Assembly: GCA_963695805.1 (NCBI GenBank)
Contig: CAVOHV010000003.1
Span: 248,001-312,000, forward strand
Length of the DNA stretch: 64,000 bases
Source of the DNA: DASUPK01 sp963695805
GTDB taxonomy: Bacteria; Actinomycetota; Thermoleophilia; Solirubrobacterales; 70-9
Direction: 5' to 3'
In this document: positions 40,900 through 48,764 of the stretch, piece after piece
Numbering within the stretch: position 1 is the stretch's first letter
Layout of the letters: every line of letters starts with the position of its first letter
Position numbers and translations under genes: made by a program
The notes under the pieces: generated by a model
The model's input: only the letters and a program-made list of their open reading frames with translations
Databases searched by the model: none
What the model was told of the DNA's origin: nothing

Positions 40900-42567
40900 T
40901 CAGTCTGCGTGCTGGCGCGCGGCGAGCTCGCGCTTCAAGACCTTACCCGTCGCATTACGCGGAAGTTCGTCGACGAAGACGATCTCGCGCGGGACCTTGA
41001 AGCTCGCGAGGTTCTGCTTGACGTAGCCCTTCAGGTCCTCCTCGCTGACGTCATTGCCCTCTCGCTTGACGACGAACGCCATCAACCGCTGTCCGAAGTC
41101 CGCGTCATCGACGCCGATCGCGGCGGCCTCCGCGACCGCCTCATGGTCGGCGAGCAGATCCTCGACCTCCCGCGGGAAGACGTTCTCGCCCCCCGAGACG
41201 ATCATCTCGTCGTCCCGGCCGTCGATGAAGAGGCGACCGTCCTCGTCGAAGTGGCCGATGTCGCCCGACGAGAGCAGATCCCCCAGATGCTCCTTGTCGC
41301 CCCCACCCGTGTAGCCCTCGAAAGCGAGCTGGTTGCCGACGAAGATCCGGCCGGTCTCGCCCGGTGGGACATCCTTGTCGTCCTCGTCGACGATCCGGAT
41401 CACGGTGCCGCGCGGTGGCCTGCCGGCCGTGCCGGGTGCGGTCCGCATGTCCTCGGGAGTCGCGATCGAGGCCCAGGAGACCTCGGTGGAGCCGTAGAGG
41501 TTGTAGAGGTTGTCGCCGAACTCATCCATCCACCTCGTCGCCAGCTCGCCGGGCAGCGCCGAACCGCTCGCGGCCGTCACCTCGAGGGAGGAGAGGTCGT
41601 AGCGCCGCTTCACCTCCTCGGGCAGGGCGAGGATCCGCTGCATCATCACCGGCACCACCGCGAGCACCCGGGCGCGGTGCTCTGCGACGGCGCGCAGCGT
41701 GTCCTCGGGATCGAAGCGAGGCCTGAGGACCATCGTCGCCACCGTGGGGAGGCTGAGGATGAAATGCAGGAAACCCCAGGAGTGGAATAGAGGCGCCGCG
41801 ATCATCGCGGTCTCCCCGTAGCGCCTGGGGATCTTTGAGAGGAGGGCCGCGAGCGAGCTCAGACCCTCGGGCTGACTTCGCTGCGCCCCCTTCGGGGTTC
41901 CGGTCGTACCGGAGGTGAGGATGATGTAGCGGCCGTGCTCGGGCGGCGCCTCGAGGTCCTCATCCGAGTCGGCATTCGAGATCAGCTGCTCGACGGTGGT
42001 CTCGTCGACCTCGTCGACCTCGTCTTCCCAGGCCACGTAGCGCAGCTCGCCCCTGACGCCCGAGAGCAGCTCGGTGAACTCCTGGTCGTAGATCATCGCC
42101 TTGGGCTTCTCGCGATCCATCACGTCCACGAGCTGGGGTCCGGCGAAGGCGGTGTTGAGGTAGAGAGCGAGGGCGCCGAGCTTCGAGCAGGCCATCGTCG
42201 CCTCTATGAAGTAACGGTGGTTCCGGCACATGATCGCGACTCCGTCGCCCATCTCGATGCCCTCGCCGCGAAGGGCTCGGGCCAGGGCGTTCGAGCGCCG
42301 GTGGGTCTCCATCCACGTGAGAGCCCCAGCCTCGTCGATGATCGCGGTGCTGTCCGGGTGGGTGATCGCGTTGGCCGCGGACCCCAGCGCCGGTGCCGCT
42401 CCCCAGCGGATGTACCGCTCGGCGACCCTGGCCAGCTTGTCAGGCCGCATCGGCCGAAGGATCCCGACCTCGGAGAACACCTTTAGCTCGAAGGCGGTGT
42501 CGCCGAGTGCCGTCGGAATCCGGGCGGCGAGGCCCGCAAAGCCCTCTCTGAGCCCGTCCTGTGGCAT
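40900..42567 (-). CDS. Long-chain fatty-acid--CoA ligase (AMP-binding)
   Basis: 555 residues. P-loop-like YIILTSGTTGTPKGAQRSQ, the adenylate motif NLYGSTEVSWASI, FIDGRDDEMIVSGGENVFPR hinge, and the catalytic lysine in NATGKVLKREL. Resembles mycobacterial FadD2/FadD12-type ligases. Activates fatty acids for beta-oxidation or lipid synthesis. No ACTGG-type palindrome was found upstream, so it may lie outside the regulon proposed for the acyl-CoA dehydrogenase. Follows ispF by 11 nt. Confidence 0.93.
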   Translation of the reverse strand: MPQDGLREGFAGLAARIPTALGDTAFELKVFSEVGILRPMRPDKLARVAERYIRWGAAPALGSAANAITHPDSTAIIDEAGALTWMETHRRSNALARALRGEGIEMGDGVAIMCRNHRYFIEATMACSKLGALALYLNTAFAGPQLVDVMDREKPKAMIYDQEFTELLSGVRGELRYVAWEDEVDEVDETTVEQLISNADSDEDLEAPPEHGRYIILTSGTTGTPKGAQRSQPEGLSSLAALLSKIPRRYGETAMIAAPLFHSWGFLHFILSLPTVATMVLRPRFDPEDTLRAVAEHRARVLAVVPVMMQRILALPEEVKRRYDLSSLEVTAASGSALPGELATRWMDEFGDNLYNLYGSTEVSWASIATPEDMRTAPGTAGRPPRGTVIRIVDEDDKDVPPGETGRIFVGNQLAFEGYTGGGDKEHLGDLLSSGDIGHFDEDGRLFIDGRDDEMIVSGGENVFPREVEDLLADHEAVAEAAAIGVDDADFGQRLMAFVVKREGNDVSEEDLKGYVKQNLASFKVPREIVFVDELPRNATGKVLKRELAARQHAD

Positions 42568-42578
42568 CCCGCGAAAGC

Positions 42579-43043
42579 TTATGCCCCGGTATCGACCAGG
42601 GCGACCGCGACGCAGGCGATCCCCTCGCCCCTGCCGATGGCGCCCATGCCCTCGTTGGTCGACGCCTTCACGCTGACGGGCGCCGAGAGTACGCCGCTCA
42701 GCCGCGAGGCCATCTCGGCCTTATGGGGAGCGAGCTTGGGCTCCTCGCAGATCACTGTGGCGTCGACATTGGCGACCGCGCCCGGAAGGCGGCCGACCAC
42801 GATCCGGAGCAGGTCGATCGAGTCCGCATCGCTCCACTGCTCCTCATCGTCGGGGAAGAGCTCGCCGACGTCACCCAACGCACAGGCGCCGAGCAGCGCG
42901 TCGATCACCGCGTGCGTCAGTACGTCGGCATCCGAGTGCCCGACAAGGCCGCGGTCGTGTTCGATCTCGACGCCGCCGATCACCAGCCGCTCACCCTCGA
43001 CAAGCCGGTGGCTGTCGTAGCCCGTTCCCACCCGCAGCCCCAT
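42579..43043 (-). CDS. ispF: 2-C-methyl-D-erythritol 2,4-cyclodiphosphate synthase
   Basis: 154 residues. Zinc and substrate motifs: RVGTGYDSHRLVEGERLVIG (Asp-x-His), HSDADVLTHAVIDALLGACA, and VKASTNEGMGAIGRGEGIAC. Makes MEcPP in the MEP isoprenoid pathway. The ATG overlaps the stop of the upstream PHP gene (TGATG). ispD lies 3.1 kb away, not adjacent as in many genomes. Confidence 0.96.
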   Translation of the reverse strand: MGLRVGTGYDSHRLVEGERLVIGGVEIEHDRGLVGHSDADVLTHAVIDALLGACALGDVGELFPDDEEQWSDADSIDLLRIVVGRLPGAVANVDATVICEEPKLAPHKAEMASRLSGVLSAPVSVKASTNEGMGAIGRGEGIACVAVALVDTGA

Positions 43044-43915
43044 CAGGTCCCCGCCTCGCCCGAGTTCGTCACCTGACCCGCACCGTCGCCGGCGCGGCCG
43101 AGCGACTCGAGGCGGCGCTCGCGGCCCTCGAACACACAGATCCTCTCGACGCCCAGCGAGGAGAGCAGCTCGAGCGCGCGGTCATAGCCGAAGCCGACCT
43201 GGTCCGGGGCGTGGGCGTCCGACGAGAGGGCGAAGTCCGCCCCTGCCTCGACACACATCTCGGCTAGCGCGCGGGCCGGGTAGATCTCCTCCACGGGCTT
43301 GCGGAGGCCGGCGGTCGAGATCTCGACCGCGATGCCCGATTCCGAGACCGCCTCGACCAGTGGCTCGTAGTGGAAGCGGGGATCGCGCTGGGGCCGTGGG
43401 CGGTCGGGACCCCAGATCTTCACCAGGTCGGGATGCGAGACGATGTCGAACAGGCCGGATCGAGCAAGCTCCGCCTGCCAGCGGAAGTAGGTCGACCAGA
43501 CCTCGTCCGGGTCGCCGATCTCCTCCCAGACGTCGTAGCGGCGGTCGTCGACCGCGCCCGGCGGACCGAGGAAGTGCACGGAGCCGATCACGTAGTCGAA
43601 GTCGCGCTCCAGGAGATTCGCGATGCGATCGTCGCTGCGGGGCACGAAATCGCACTCGATACCCAGCTTGAGCGGCGTGCCACGGACGAACTCGACGTAC
43701 TCGTCGAGGTCGTCGAGGGCCTGCTTCTCCCAGTATGGGTGGTTCCAGATCTCCAGCGCCTGGGTGAAGCGGTAGACGTGCTCGGAGACGCCGAGCTCGT
43801 CTATCCCGTGCTCCTCGGCCGCCGCCAGGTAGCGGTCGACGTTCCGATCCGTGAAGTAGTCGCTCGCCTCGCCCGTGTCATCCGGGCGCAGGTGCAGGTG
43901 GTAGTCGGTCAGCAC
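43043..43915 (-). CDS. PHP-domain phosphatase, histidinol-phosphatase-like
   Basis: 290 residues. Metal-binding motifs LTDYHLHLRPDD, ELGVSEHVYRF, LGIECDFVPRSD, VIGSVHFLG, DIVSHPDLVKIWG and LSSDAHAPDQVGFGYDRALE match the HisJ/HisK PHP type. Such enzymes dephosphorylate histidinol phosphate, but related PHP proteins have other sugars as substrates and no his genes are nearby. GTG 43915 lies 6 nt after TAGCTT. Operon with ispF. Confidence 0.88.
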   Translation of the reverse strand: MLTDYHLHLRPDDTGEASDYFTDRNVDRYLAAAEEHGIDELGVSEHVYRFTQALEIWNHPYWEKQALDDLDEYVEFVRGTPLKLGIECDFVPRSDDRIANLLERDFDYVIGSVHFLGPPGAVDDRRYDVWEEIGDPDEVWSTYFRWQAELARSGLFDIVSHPDLVKIWGPDRPRPQRDPRFHYEPLVEAVSESGIAVEISTAGLRKPVEEIYPARALAEMCVEAGADFALSSDAHAPDQVGFGYDRALELLSSLGVERICVFEGRERRLESLGRAGDGAGQVTNSGEAGT

Positions 43916-43959
43916 GCGCCCAAGCTACCGGGCAGCAGCGCTGTCTAGAGTCCCGCTCC

Positions 43960-44109
43960 GTGCTCGGCAAGGTTGCCATCGTGCTCGCCGCCTTCGCCGT
44001 TGGGGTCGGCCTCGCCGAGCTGTTCGGCGCGAAGAACCTCGGCACCTCGTTCGGAGTCGGCCAGCTGACCTTCGCGGTCGCGCTGGTCTACGTCTTACTG
44101 CGCCGCTAG
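43960..44109 (+). CDS. Tiny two-span membrane protein, 49 aa
   Basis: MLGKVAIVLAAFAVGVGLAE, then LFGAKNLGTS and FGVGQLTFAVALVYVLLRR: two hydrophobic helices joined by a Gly/Ser loop. GTG 43960 lies 8 nt after TAGAGT, a leaderless arrangement used by many neighbours. It is convergent with the zinc-ribbon gene, and its TAG falls just before that gene's end. Family not recognised. Confidence 0.6.
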   Translation: MLGKVAIVLAAFAVGVGLAELFGAKNLGTSFGVGQLTFAVALVYVLLRR

Positions 44110-44113
44110 TCGC

Positions 44114-44248
44114 TCAGGTCCTCGGACCGCGCGGCATGATCAGGCTGAGGAGCGAGCGTCGGCCACAGCGCGCACAGCGGCTCCACCCGTGCTCCAGGGT
44201 CGCGCCGCAGTGGCGACAGGCGGGCTTGGGCTTGACCACGTTCGGCAT
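44114..44248 (-). CDS. 44-aa zinc-ribbon protein coupled to kup
   Basis: MPNVVKPKPACRHCGATLEH, then GWSRCARCGRRSLLSLIMPR. Two CxxC pairs (CRHC and CARC) form a rubredoxin-like zinc knuckle. The ATG overlaps the kup stop (TGATG), so it is made together with the potassium transporter. Such short zinc ribbons can bind nucleic acid or protein partners; a role in potassium uptake is only suggested by position. Confidence 0.7.
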   Translation of the reverse strand: MPNVVKPKPACRHCGATLEHGWSRCARCGRRSLLSLIMPRGPRT

Positions 44249-46158
44249 CAGAACTCGATCTCGGAGCCCAGAGTAATCGTCCGGTCACGCGGCAGCTTGA
44301 AGTAGTCGGCCGGCTCGGCGGCGATCAGCGCCGTGACCAGGAAGAGGCGCTTTCGCCAGCGGCTCATCCCGGGCCGATCACTGGCCCGCAGCTCGACGCG
44401 AGAGAGGAAGAAAGACGCATGGCGAGGATCGACGGGACACTCGACCCCGGCGTTCGCGATCTGCCTGACCAGCATGGGGACGTCGTACTCCTCGGCGTAT
44501 CCGTGCTTGGCGCGCACGAAGGTGAGGCGGTCGTCCCGGTAGCCGAGGTCGTCGACGTCCAGGCGGTCGGCGGTCCTGATCCGGGGGACCGGCAGGCTCT
44601 CCAGCGAGAGGATGATCGCGTTCTCCGGGAGGGAGTGAAGGTGGTCGACGCAGGCGCGCATCGAGAGCGGCGCCGTCTCCTTGCCCCGGTTCAGGAACAC
44701 GCCGGTTCCCGGAACGCGCGTGACGGGAGGCTCGCGCGTACGGAGCTCGTTGACGAAATCATGGAGCGGCCCTTCGACGCGATAGCGCTCCTCGGTGACC
44801 AGCTTGCGGCCGCGGAACCAGGTGGTCATCACCGTGAAGAGGACAAGCCCGATTGTCAGCGGGAGCCAGGCGCCGTGCGTGAGCTTGGTCAGGTTCGCGC
44901 CGAAGAACGCCAGGTCCACGACAAGAAACGCGGCGGCCCCCCCTACCGTGAGCCACAGCGGCTGCCGCCAGCGATGCCGCACGATTACGAAGAACAGGAT
45001 CGTCGTGATCGTGATCGTTCCGGTCACCGCCATTCCGAAGGCGAAGGCGAGCTTGGCGGAGCTCCCGAAGGTCAGGACCAGGACCAGCACAGCGGCCAGC
45101 AGGAGCCAGTTGATGATCGGGACGTACACCTGACCGTAGGCGCTCGCGGAGGTATGAACGACGCGCAGCCGGGGCAGGTAGCCGAGCTGCGCGGCCTGGT
45201 GGGCGATGGAGAAGGCGCCGGAGATCACCGCCTGGGAGGCGATCACAGTCGCCATCGTGGCCAGGATGACCAGTGGGATCAGGGCATCGTGAGGGATCAG
45301 CTCGAAGAACGGAGCCCTGATCGTGCTCGGATCGTCGAGGATCAACGCTCCCTGGCCGAGGTAGCTGAGGATGCAGGCGGGGAAGACGAGCAGCAACCAG
45401 GCACGGGCGATCGCGGGCCGGCCGAAGTGCCCCATATCGGCGTAGAGGGCCTCCACTCCGGTGATCGCGAGGACCACGGAGGCGAGCGAGAAGAAGCCGG
45501 CCGAGCCGCTGTGGAAGAGGAAGTCGTAGGCGTAGGTCGGAGAGAGCGCCTTGAGCACCTCTGGATGCATCCCGATTCCCCGGATCCCCAGCACAGCGAT
45601 CGTGACGAACCAGACGAGCATGATCGGCCCGAACAGGCGGCCCACGAAACCGGTGCCGAGACGCTGGATCGCGAACAGGATCACGATGATCGTCACCGTG
45701 ATCGGGATGACGAGGCTGTCCATCGAGGACGAGATCGTCTTGGTCCCTTCAACCGCCGAGAGCACGGAGATCGCGGGCGTGATCATGCTGTCGCCGAAGA
45801 ACAGCGCCGCCCCGAACACACCCAGGCCCGCGAGCAGGAACTTGGTCCGCCCCTGCAGTCCCGATCCGATCTGGCGAATCTGCGAGATCAGGGCCATGAT
45901 TCCGCCCTCGCCGTCGTTATCGGCACCCATCACGAGGCCGACGTACTTGATCGTGACCTCAATGGTCACGGCCCAGAAGATCAGCGAGACGACGCCGTAG
46001 ACGCTCTCGAGCGACGCCTGGATCGGGTGAGGATCACCCGGATTGAAGGCAGTCTGGATCGTGTAGATCGGGCTGGTGCCGATGTCGCCGAAGACGACGC
46101 CGAGGGCCGCCACGGTGAGGGCCGCCCTGCCGAGCGCGCGCTTAGGGTGGGCCTCCAC
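44248..46158 (-). CDS. kup: KUP-family potassium uptake protein
   Basis: 636 residues with about 12 membrane helices in the first 450. Opening LTVAALGVVFGDIGTSPIYT is the family signature; GADNDGEGGIMALISQIRQI, ADMGHFGRPAIARAWLLLVF and YLPRLRVVHTSASAYGQVYV follow; the C-terminal soluble part ends DRTITLGSEIEF. A K+/H+ symporter active in K+ limitation or acid. GTG 46158 lies 9 nt after TAGGCT. Coupled to the downstream zinc-ribbon gene. Confidence 0.95.
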   Translation of the reverse strand: MEAHPKRALGRAALTVAALGVVFGDIGTSPIYTIQTAFNPGDPHPIQASLESVYGVVSLIFWAVTIEVTIKYVGLVMGADNDGEGGIMALISQIRQIGSGLQGRTKFLLAGLGVFGAALFFGDSMITPAISVLSAVEGTKTISSSMDSLVIPITVTIIVILFAIQRLGTGFVGRLFGPIMLVWFVTIAVLGIRGIGMHPEVLKALSPTYAYDFLFHSGSAGFFSLASVVLAITGVEALYADMGHFGRPAIARAWLLLVFPACILSYLGQGALILDDPSTIRAPFFELIPHDALIPLVILATMATVIASQAVISGAFSIAHQAAQLGYLPRLRVVHTSASAYGQVYVPIINWLLLAAVLVLVLTFGSSAKLAFAFGMAVTGTITITTILFFVIVRHRWRQPLWLTVGGAAAFLVVDLAFFGANLTKLTHGAWLPLTIGLVLFTVMTTWFRGRKLVTEERYRVEGPLHDFVNELRTREPPVTRVPGTGVFLNRGKETAPLSMRACVDHLHSLPENAIILSLESLPVPRIRTADRLDVDDLGYRDDRLTFVRAKHGYAEEYDVPMLVRQIANAGVECPVDPRHASFFLSRVELRASDRPGMSRWRKRLFLVTALIAAEPADYFKLPRDRTITLGSEIEF

Positions 46159-46170
46159 GGTGCGGCGAGC

Positions 46171-46821
46171 CTATGCCCGCTTGCGCAGCAGCAGCTCGGC
46201 GACGCGTAGGTCGAACGGCCGGGTCACTTTGAGGTTGTCCGGGGACGTGGCGTGGATCAGGAGCCGGCCGCCGCGGCGCTCCACGAGCATCGCGTCGTCG
46301 GTGGCCTCGGGCAACGAGTCGGGGTCGGAGAGCGCCTCGCGGAGGGCGTCGGCGCGGAAGGCCTGCGGCGTCTGGACCGCCCAGAGGCCGGCGCGGTCGA
46401 GCGTCTTCTCGACCCGGTCGTCATCGGCCGCCCGCTTGATCGTGTCGGTGACAGGCGCCGCCGCGATCACACCGGCTGCCTCCTGATCGGAGGCGAGCCG
46501 CTCGACGACGGCGTCGATCAGCTCGGGGGTGACCAGGGGCCGCGCAGCGTCGTGGACCACGACGATCTCCTCACCGCACAGCTCTATGGCGTTCGCCACC
46601 GACTCGGAGCGGTGCCGCCCGCCCGCCACCGCGACAACTCCCCGCTCGGCAACAGAGGCCTCCTGCCCCGGCGGAACGGCGACGACGATCTCGCTGATGC
46701 TCGCCGCGCCCCGGAATGCGTCGAGCGACCAGTCGAGCAGCGGCCGCCCGGCCAGCTCGACGAAGGCCTTCGGGCCGCCGGCTCCGAGTCGCTCCCCGGA
46801 GCCGGCGGCCGCGATTACGGC
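46171..46821 (-). CDS. ispD: 2-C-methyl-D-erythritol 4-phosphate cytidylyltransferase
   Basis: Conserved protein of about 217 residues: AAAGSGERLGAGGPKAFVEL (nucleotide loop), GRPLLDWSLDAFRGAASISE, VVHDAARPLVTPELIDAVVE, IKRAADDDRVEKTLDRAGLW, TPQAFRADALREALSDPD, EATDDAMLVERRGG. It couples CTP to MEP. The first recognisable codons are at 46821, but that frame has no ATG, GTG or TTG between the carD stop region and the conserved loop; the first in-frame GTG (46629) would delete the active site. The true start is therefore non-standard or the reported sequence has an error. Confidence 0.88.
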   Translation of the reverse strand, partial: AVIAAAGSGERLGAGGPKAFVELAGRPLLDWSLDAFRGAASISEIVVAVPPGQEASVAERGVVAVAGGRHRSESVANAIELCGEEIVVVHDAARPLVTPELIDAVVERLASDQEAAGVIAAAPVTDTIKRAADDDRVEKTLDRAGLWAVQTPQAFRADALREALSDPDSLPEATDDAMLVERRGGRLLIHATSPDNLKVTRPFDLRVAELLLRKRA

Positions 46822-46834
46822 CGATGCGGAGTTG

Positions 46835-47419
46835 CTAGGCGGTCGCCTTGGCGGCGCCGAAGCTCTCCTCCAGCAGCTCGTCCAGGTAGGCCTCCGCGCC
46901 GTCCTCGTCCTTGTCCAGGGCGTACATGAACTCGGAGGCGAGGATCTTCTTGGCCCGCGTGTACATCTGCTTCTCGCCCGTCGAGAGCCCCTTCTCCCAC
47001 TCTCGGATGGCGAGGTTGCGAACGACCTCGGCGAGTTCGTAGACGTCGCCCGTCTTGATCTTCTCGCGGTTGTGCTTGAAGCGGCGGTTCCAGTTCTTCG
47101 GCATCTCGGAGACCTCGTCGGTGAGGACTCCGATCACCCTCTTGACCTGCTCCTCGTCGATCACGCGCCGCAGGCCTGCTCGGTGGGCGTTCTCGCAGGG
47201 GACCATCACGGTCATGTTGTTGTGGAGAATGTTGATGGTCAGGTAGTCCCGCTTCTCGCCCATCAGGTCCTTGCTCTCCCTCTTCAGGACCACTCCCGCC
47301 CCATGGTGCGGATAGACGACGTTGTCGCCGACCTGGAAGTTGCAGACGGGCGCCTCTAGCTCGAGGTCGGCAACCGGCGCCTCGTCCTCCAAAACCTCCT
47401 CTGCTGTTAGCTCTGGAAT
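46835..47419 (-). CDS. carD: CarD-family transcriptional regulator
   Basis: 194 residues if started at ATT 47419. N-terminal Tudor-like RNA-polymerase-binding domain: FQVGDNVVYPHHGAGVVLKR, DLMGEKRDYLTINILHNNMT; the C-terminal helical domain runs from VIDEEQVKRVIGVLTDEVSE to VVRNLAIREWEKGLSTGEKQ and ends in a long acidic helix. CarD stabilises open promoter complexes at rRNA and many other promoters. AAAGGAGAGACC precedes ATT (IPELTAEEV) at normal spacing; no ATG or GTG suits, and TTG 47392 lies directly on an AGGAGG. Follows disA, precedes ispD. Confidence 0.9.
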   Translation of the reverse strand: MPELTAEEVLEDEAPVADLELEAPVCNFQVGDNVVYPHHGAGVVLKRESKDLMGEKRDYLTINILHNNMTVMVPCENAHRAGLRRVIDEEQVKRVIGVLTDEVSEMPKNWNRRFKHNREKIKTGDVYELAEVVRNLAIREWEKGLSTGEKQMYTRAKKILASEFMYALDKDEDGAEAYLDELLEESFGAAKATA

Positions 47420-47453
47420 TGGTCTCTCCTTTCGTCGAGACGGCCGGGGGCCG

Positions 47454-48569
47454 TCAGCTCTGCATGTACCGGTCGACCGGGTCGACCTCTTGAAGCCTGC
47501 GTAGTCCTTCTCGGATGTCCTTGGCCCGCCCGGCGCCGACGCCCTCGACGGCCTCGAGGTCGTCGTCGCTCGCCGCCAGCACCTCCTCCAAGCCGCCGAA
47601 CTCCTGGATGATCCGCTGCACCACCAGCTTCGGCAGGCGCGGGATCCGTCCAAGCACGCGGTAGCCGCGGGGGGAAACCGGGAAGTCGAGGGTCGAGACC
47701 TTGCGGTCGTAGCCGAGCAGCTCGGCGAGGCGGCCGAAGTCGAGCAGGTCCTGGTGGGGCATGCGCGCGATCGCCGCGAGCGTGGTGGCGAGGTTCTCCT
47801 CGGTGTCCTCCACCGAGTAGTCGCGGATCAGCGCCGACTTGTCCGCGGCGACGCCGACCATCGTCTCCTCGAGCTGCATCTCGATCAGCCGGCCCTCGGT
47901 GCCGAGCTCGACGATGTAGCGCTCGACCTCCACCGCCATCCGGGTCACCAGCTCGGCACGCTGCAGCACCGACAACACCTCGTAGAGAACGGCCGAGCCC
48001 TCGAACTCGAGTCGGGTGAGGCGAGTGGAGACGGAGTCGAGTCGGGCGCGGTACTTGTCGAGGGTGGCGAGACCCTGGTTGGCCTTCGCCAGGACGGCCG
48101 GGATGTCCTGGAGGATGTACTTCATCCCGCCCAGGTAGAGCGAGACGACGTCGCGCCGCTCCGAGATCGCCACGACCAGCGCGTCGGTCTGCTTGGAGAC
48201 GCGCTCCGCGGTGCGGTGCCGGGTGCCGGTCTCCGACGAGAGGATCGTCGGGTCCGGCATCAGCTGGACGTTGGCGCAGACGATCTTGGTCGCCTGCTCG
48301 TTGAGGACGATCGCCCCGTCCATCTTCGCCACCTGGTAGAGGAGCGCCGGGGTGTAGTCGATGTCGAGGCTGATGCCCCCTGAAAAGAGAAAGGAGACCT
48401 CCTCTGGGTCTCCGATGACGATCAAGCCGCCTGTCCGCGAGTGGACGATGTTGTCGATCCCCTCGCGGAGGGCAGTGCCCGGGGCCACGATGTCGAGGGC
48501 CCGCAGAAGTCGCGGATCCTGTCGCGCCTCCAACTCCTGTAGATCGTCGTCGGGAAGCGAAGACGCCAT
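47454..48569 (-). CDS. disA: DNA integrity scanning protein / diadenylate cyclase DisA
   Basis: 371 residues. DAC domain with MDGAIVLN (DGA 84-86) and GTRHRTAERV (RHRTAE 117-122), a helical middle (about 150-290) and C-terminal HhH DNA-binding domain (IQEFGGLEEVLAASDDDLEA, VEGVGAGRAKDIREGL). Makes c-di-AMP and senses branched DNA. Gene order radA-disA-carD-ispD is that of other Actinobacteria. A small ORF with a perfect ribosome site sits upstream (48606-48692). Confidence 0.96.
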   Translation of the reverse strand: MASSLPDDDLQELEARQDPRLLRALDIVAPGTALREGIDNIVHSRTGGLIVIGDPEEVSFLFSGGISLDIDYTPALLYQVAKMDGAIVLNEQATKIVCANVQLMPDPTILSSETGTRHRTAERVSKQTDALVVAISERRDVVSLYLGGMKYILQDIPAVLAKANQGLATLDKYRARLDSVSTRLTRLEFEGSAVLYEVLSVLQRAELVTRMAVEVERYIVELGTEGRLIEMQLEETMVGVAADKSALIRDYSVEDTEENLATTLAAIARMPHQDLLDFGRLAELLGYDRKVSTLDFPVSPRGYRVLGRIPRLPKLVVQRIIQEFGGLEEVLAASDDDLEAVEGVGAGRAKDIREGLRRLQEVDPVDRYMQS

Positions 48570-48605
48570 CGCGACTGATGGAAGCAGAAAGCAAAGCAGC
48601 GTGCT

Positions 48606-48692
48606 TTACGGGGAAATCCGTGTGGAGGGGTCGGAAAAGGACTTGTCAAGTGCCTTTTCACCGGGCGCTCGGCGCGGGGGTCTTGTCGCCAT
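48606..48692 (-). CDS. Candidate 28-aa leader peptide upstream of disA
   Basis: MATRPPRRAPGEKALDKSFS, then DPSTRISP. ATG 48692 has AGGAGG six bases upstream (GATAGGAGGTTCCC), the best ribosome site in this stretch. The ORF ends 37 nt before the disA ATG, in the same frame. An inverted repeat (48635-48659) lies inside it, so translation of the peptide would open a hairpin. Could be a regulatory leader or a real small protein; no homologue is known to me. Confidence 0.4.
   Translation of the reverse strand: MATRPPRRAPGEKALDKSFSDPSTRISP
48635..48659. promoter_or_regulatory. Inverted repeat upstream of disA
   Basis: AAAAGGACTTGTCAAGTGCCTTTT: arms AAAAGG(-)ACTTG and CAAGT(G)CCTTTT pair along 11 bp with one bulged base and a single-base centre. 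It may fold in mRNA or be an operator. A TTGACA falls in its centre on the minus strand but has no matching -10. Confidence 0.45.
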
Positions 48693-48764
48693 GGGAACCT
48701 CCTATCGACGCTCAGTATCGCGTCGATGGGCCCCCTCCTATCGCGCCACCCGCGCGAGAAACGC

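Noticed and set aside
44419..46209. 596-codon plus-strand frame opposite kup
   Set aside because: Shadow frame of kup: rich in Asp/Gly/Arg/Gln with no hydrophobic or domain pattern, and the opposite strand encodes a complete transporter.
46171..46629. ispD starting at GTG 46629
   Set aside because: This would remove the nucleotide-binding loop (AAAGSGERLG) that lies in frame upstream; the longer frame is clearly coding.
48641..48646. TTGACA as -35 of a disA promoter
   Set aside because: It is the centre of the inverted repeat inside the small ORF and no acceptable -10 lies 16-18 nt downstream.
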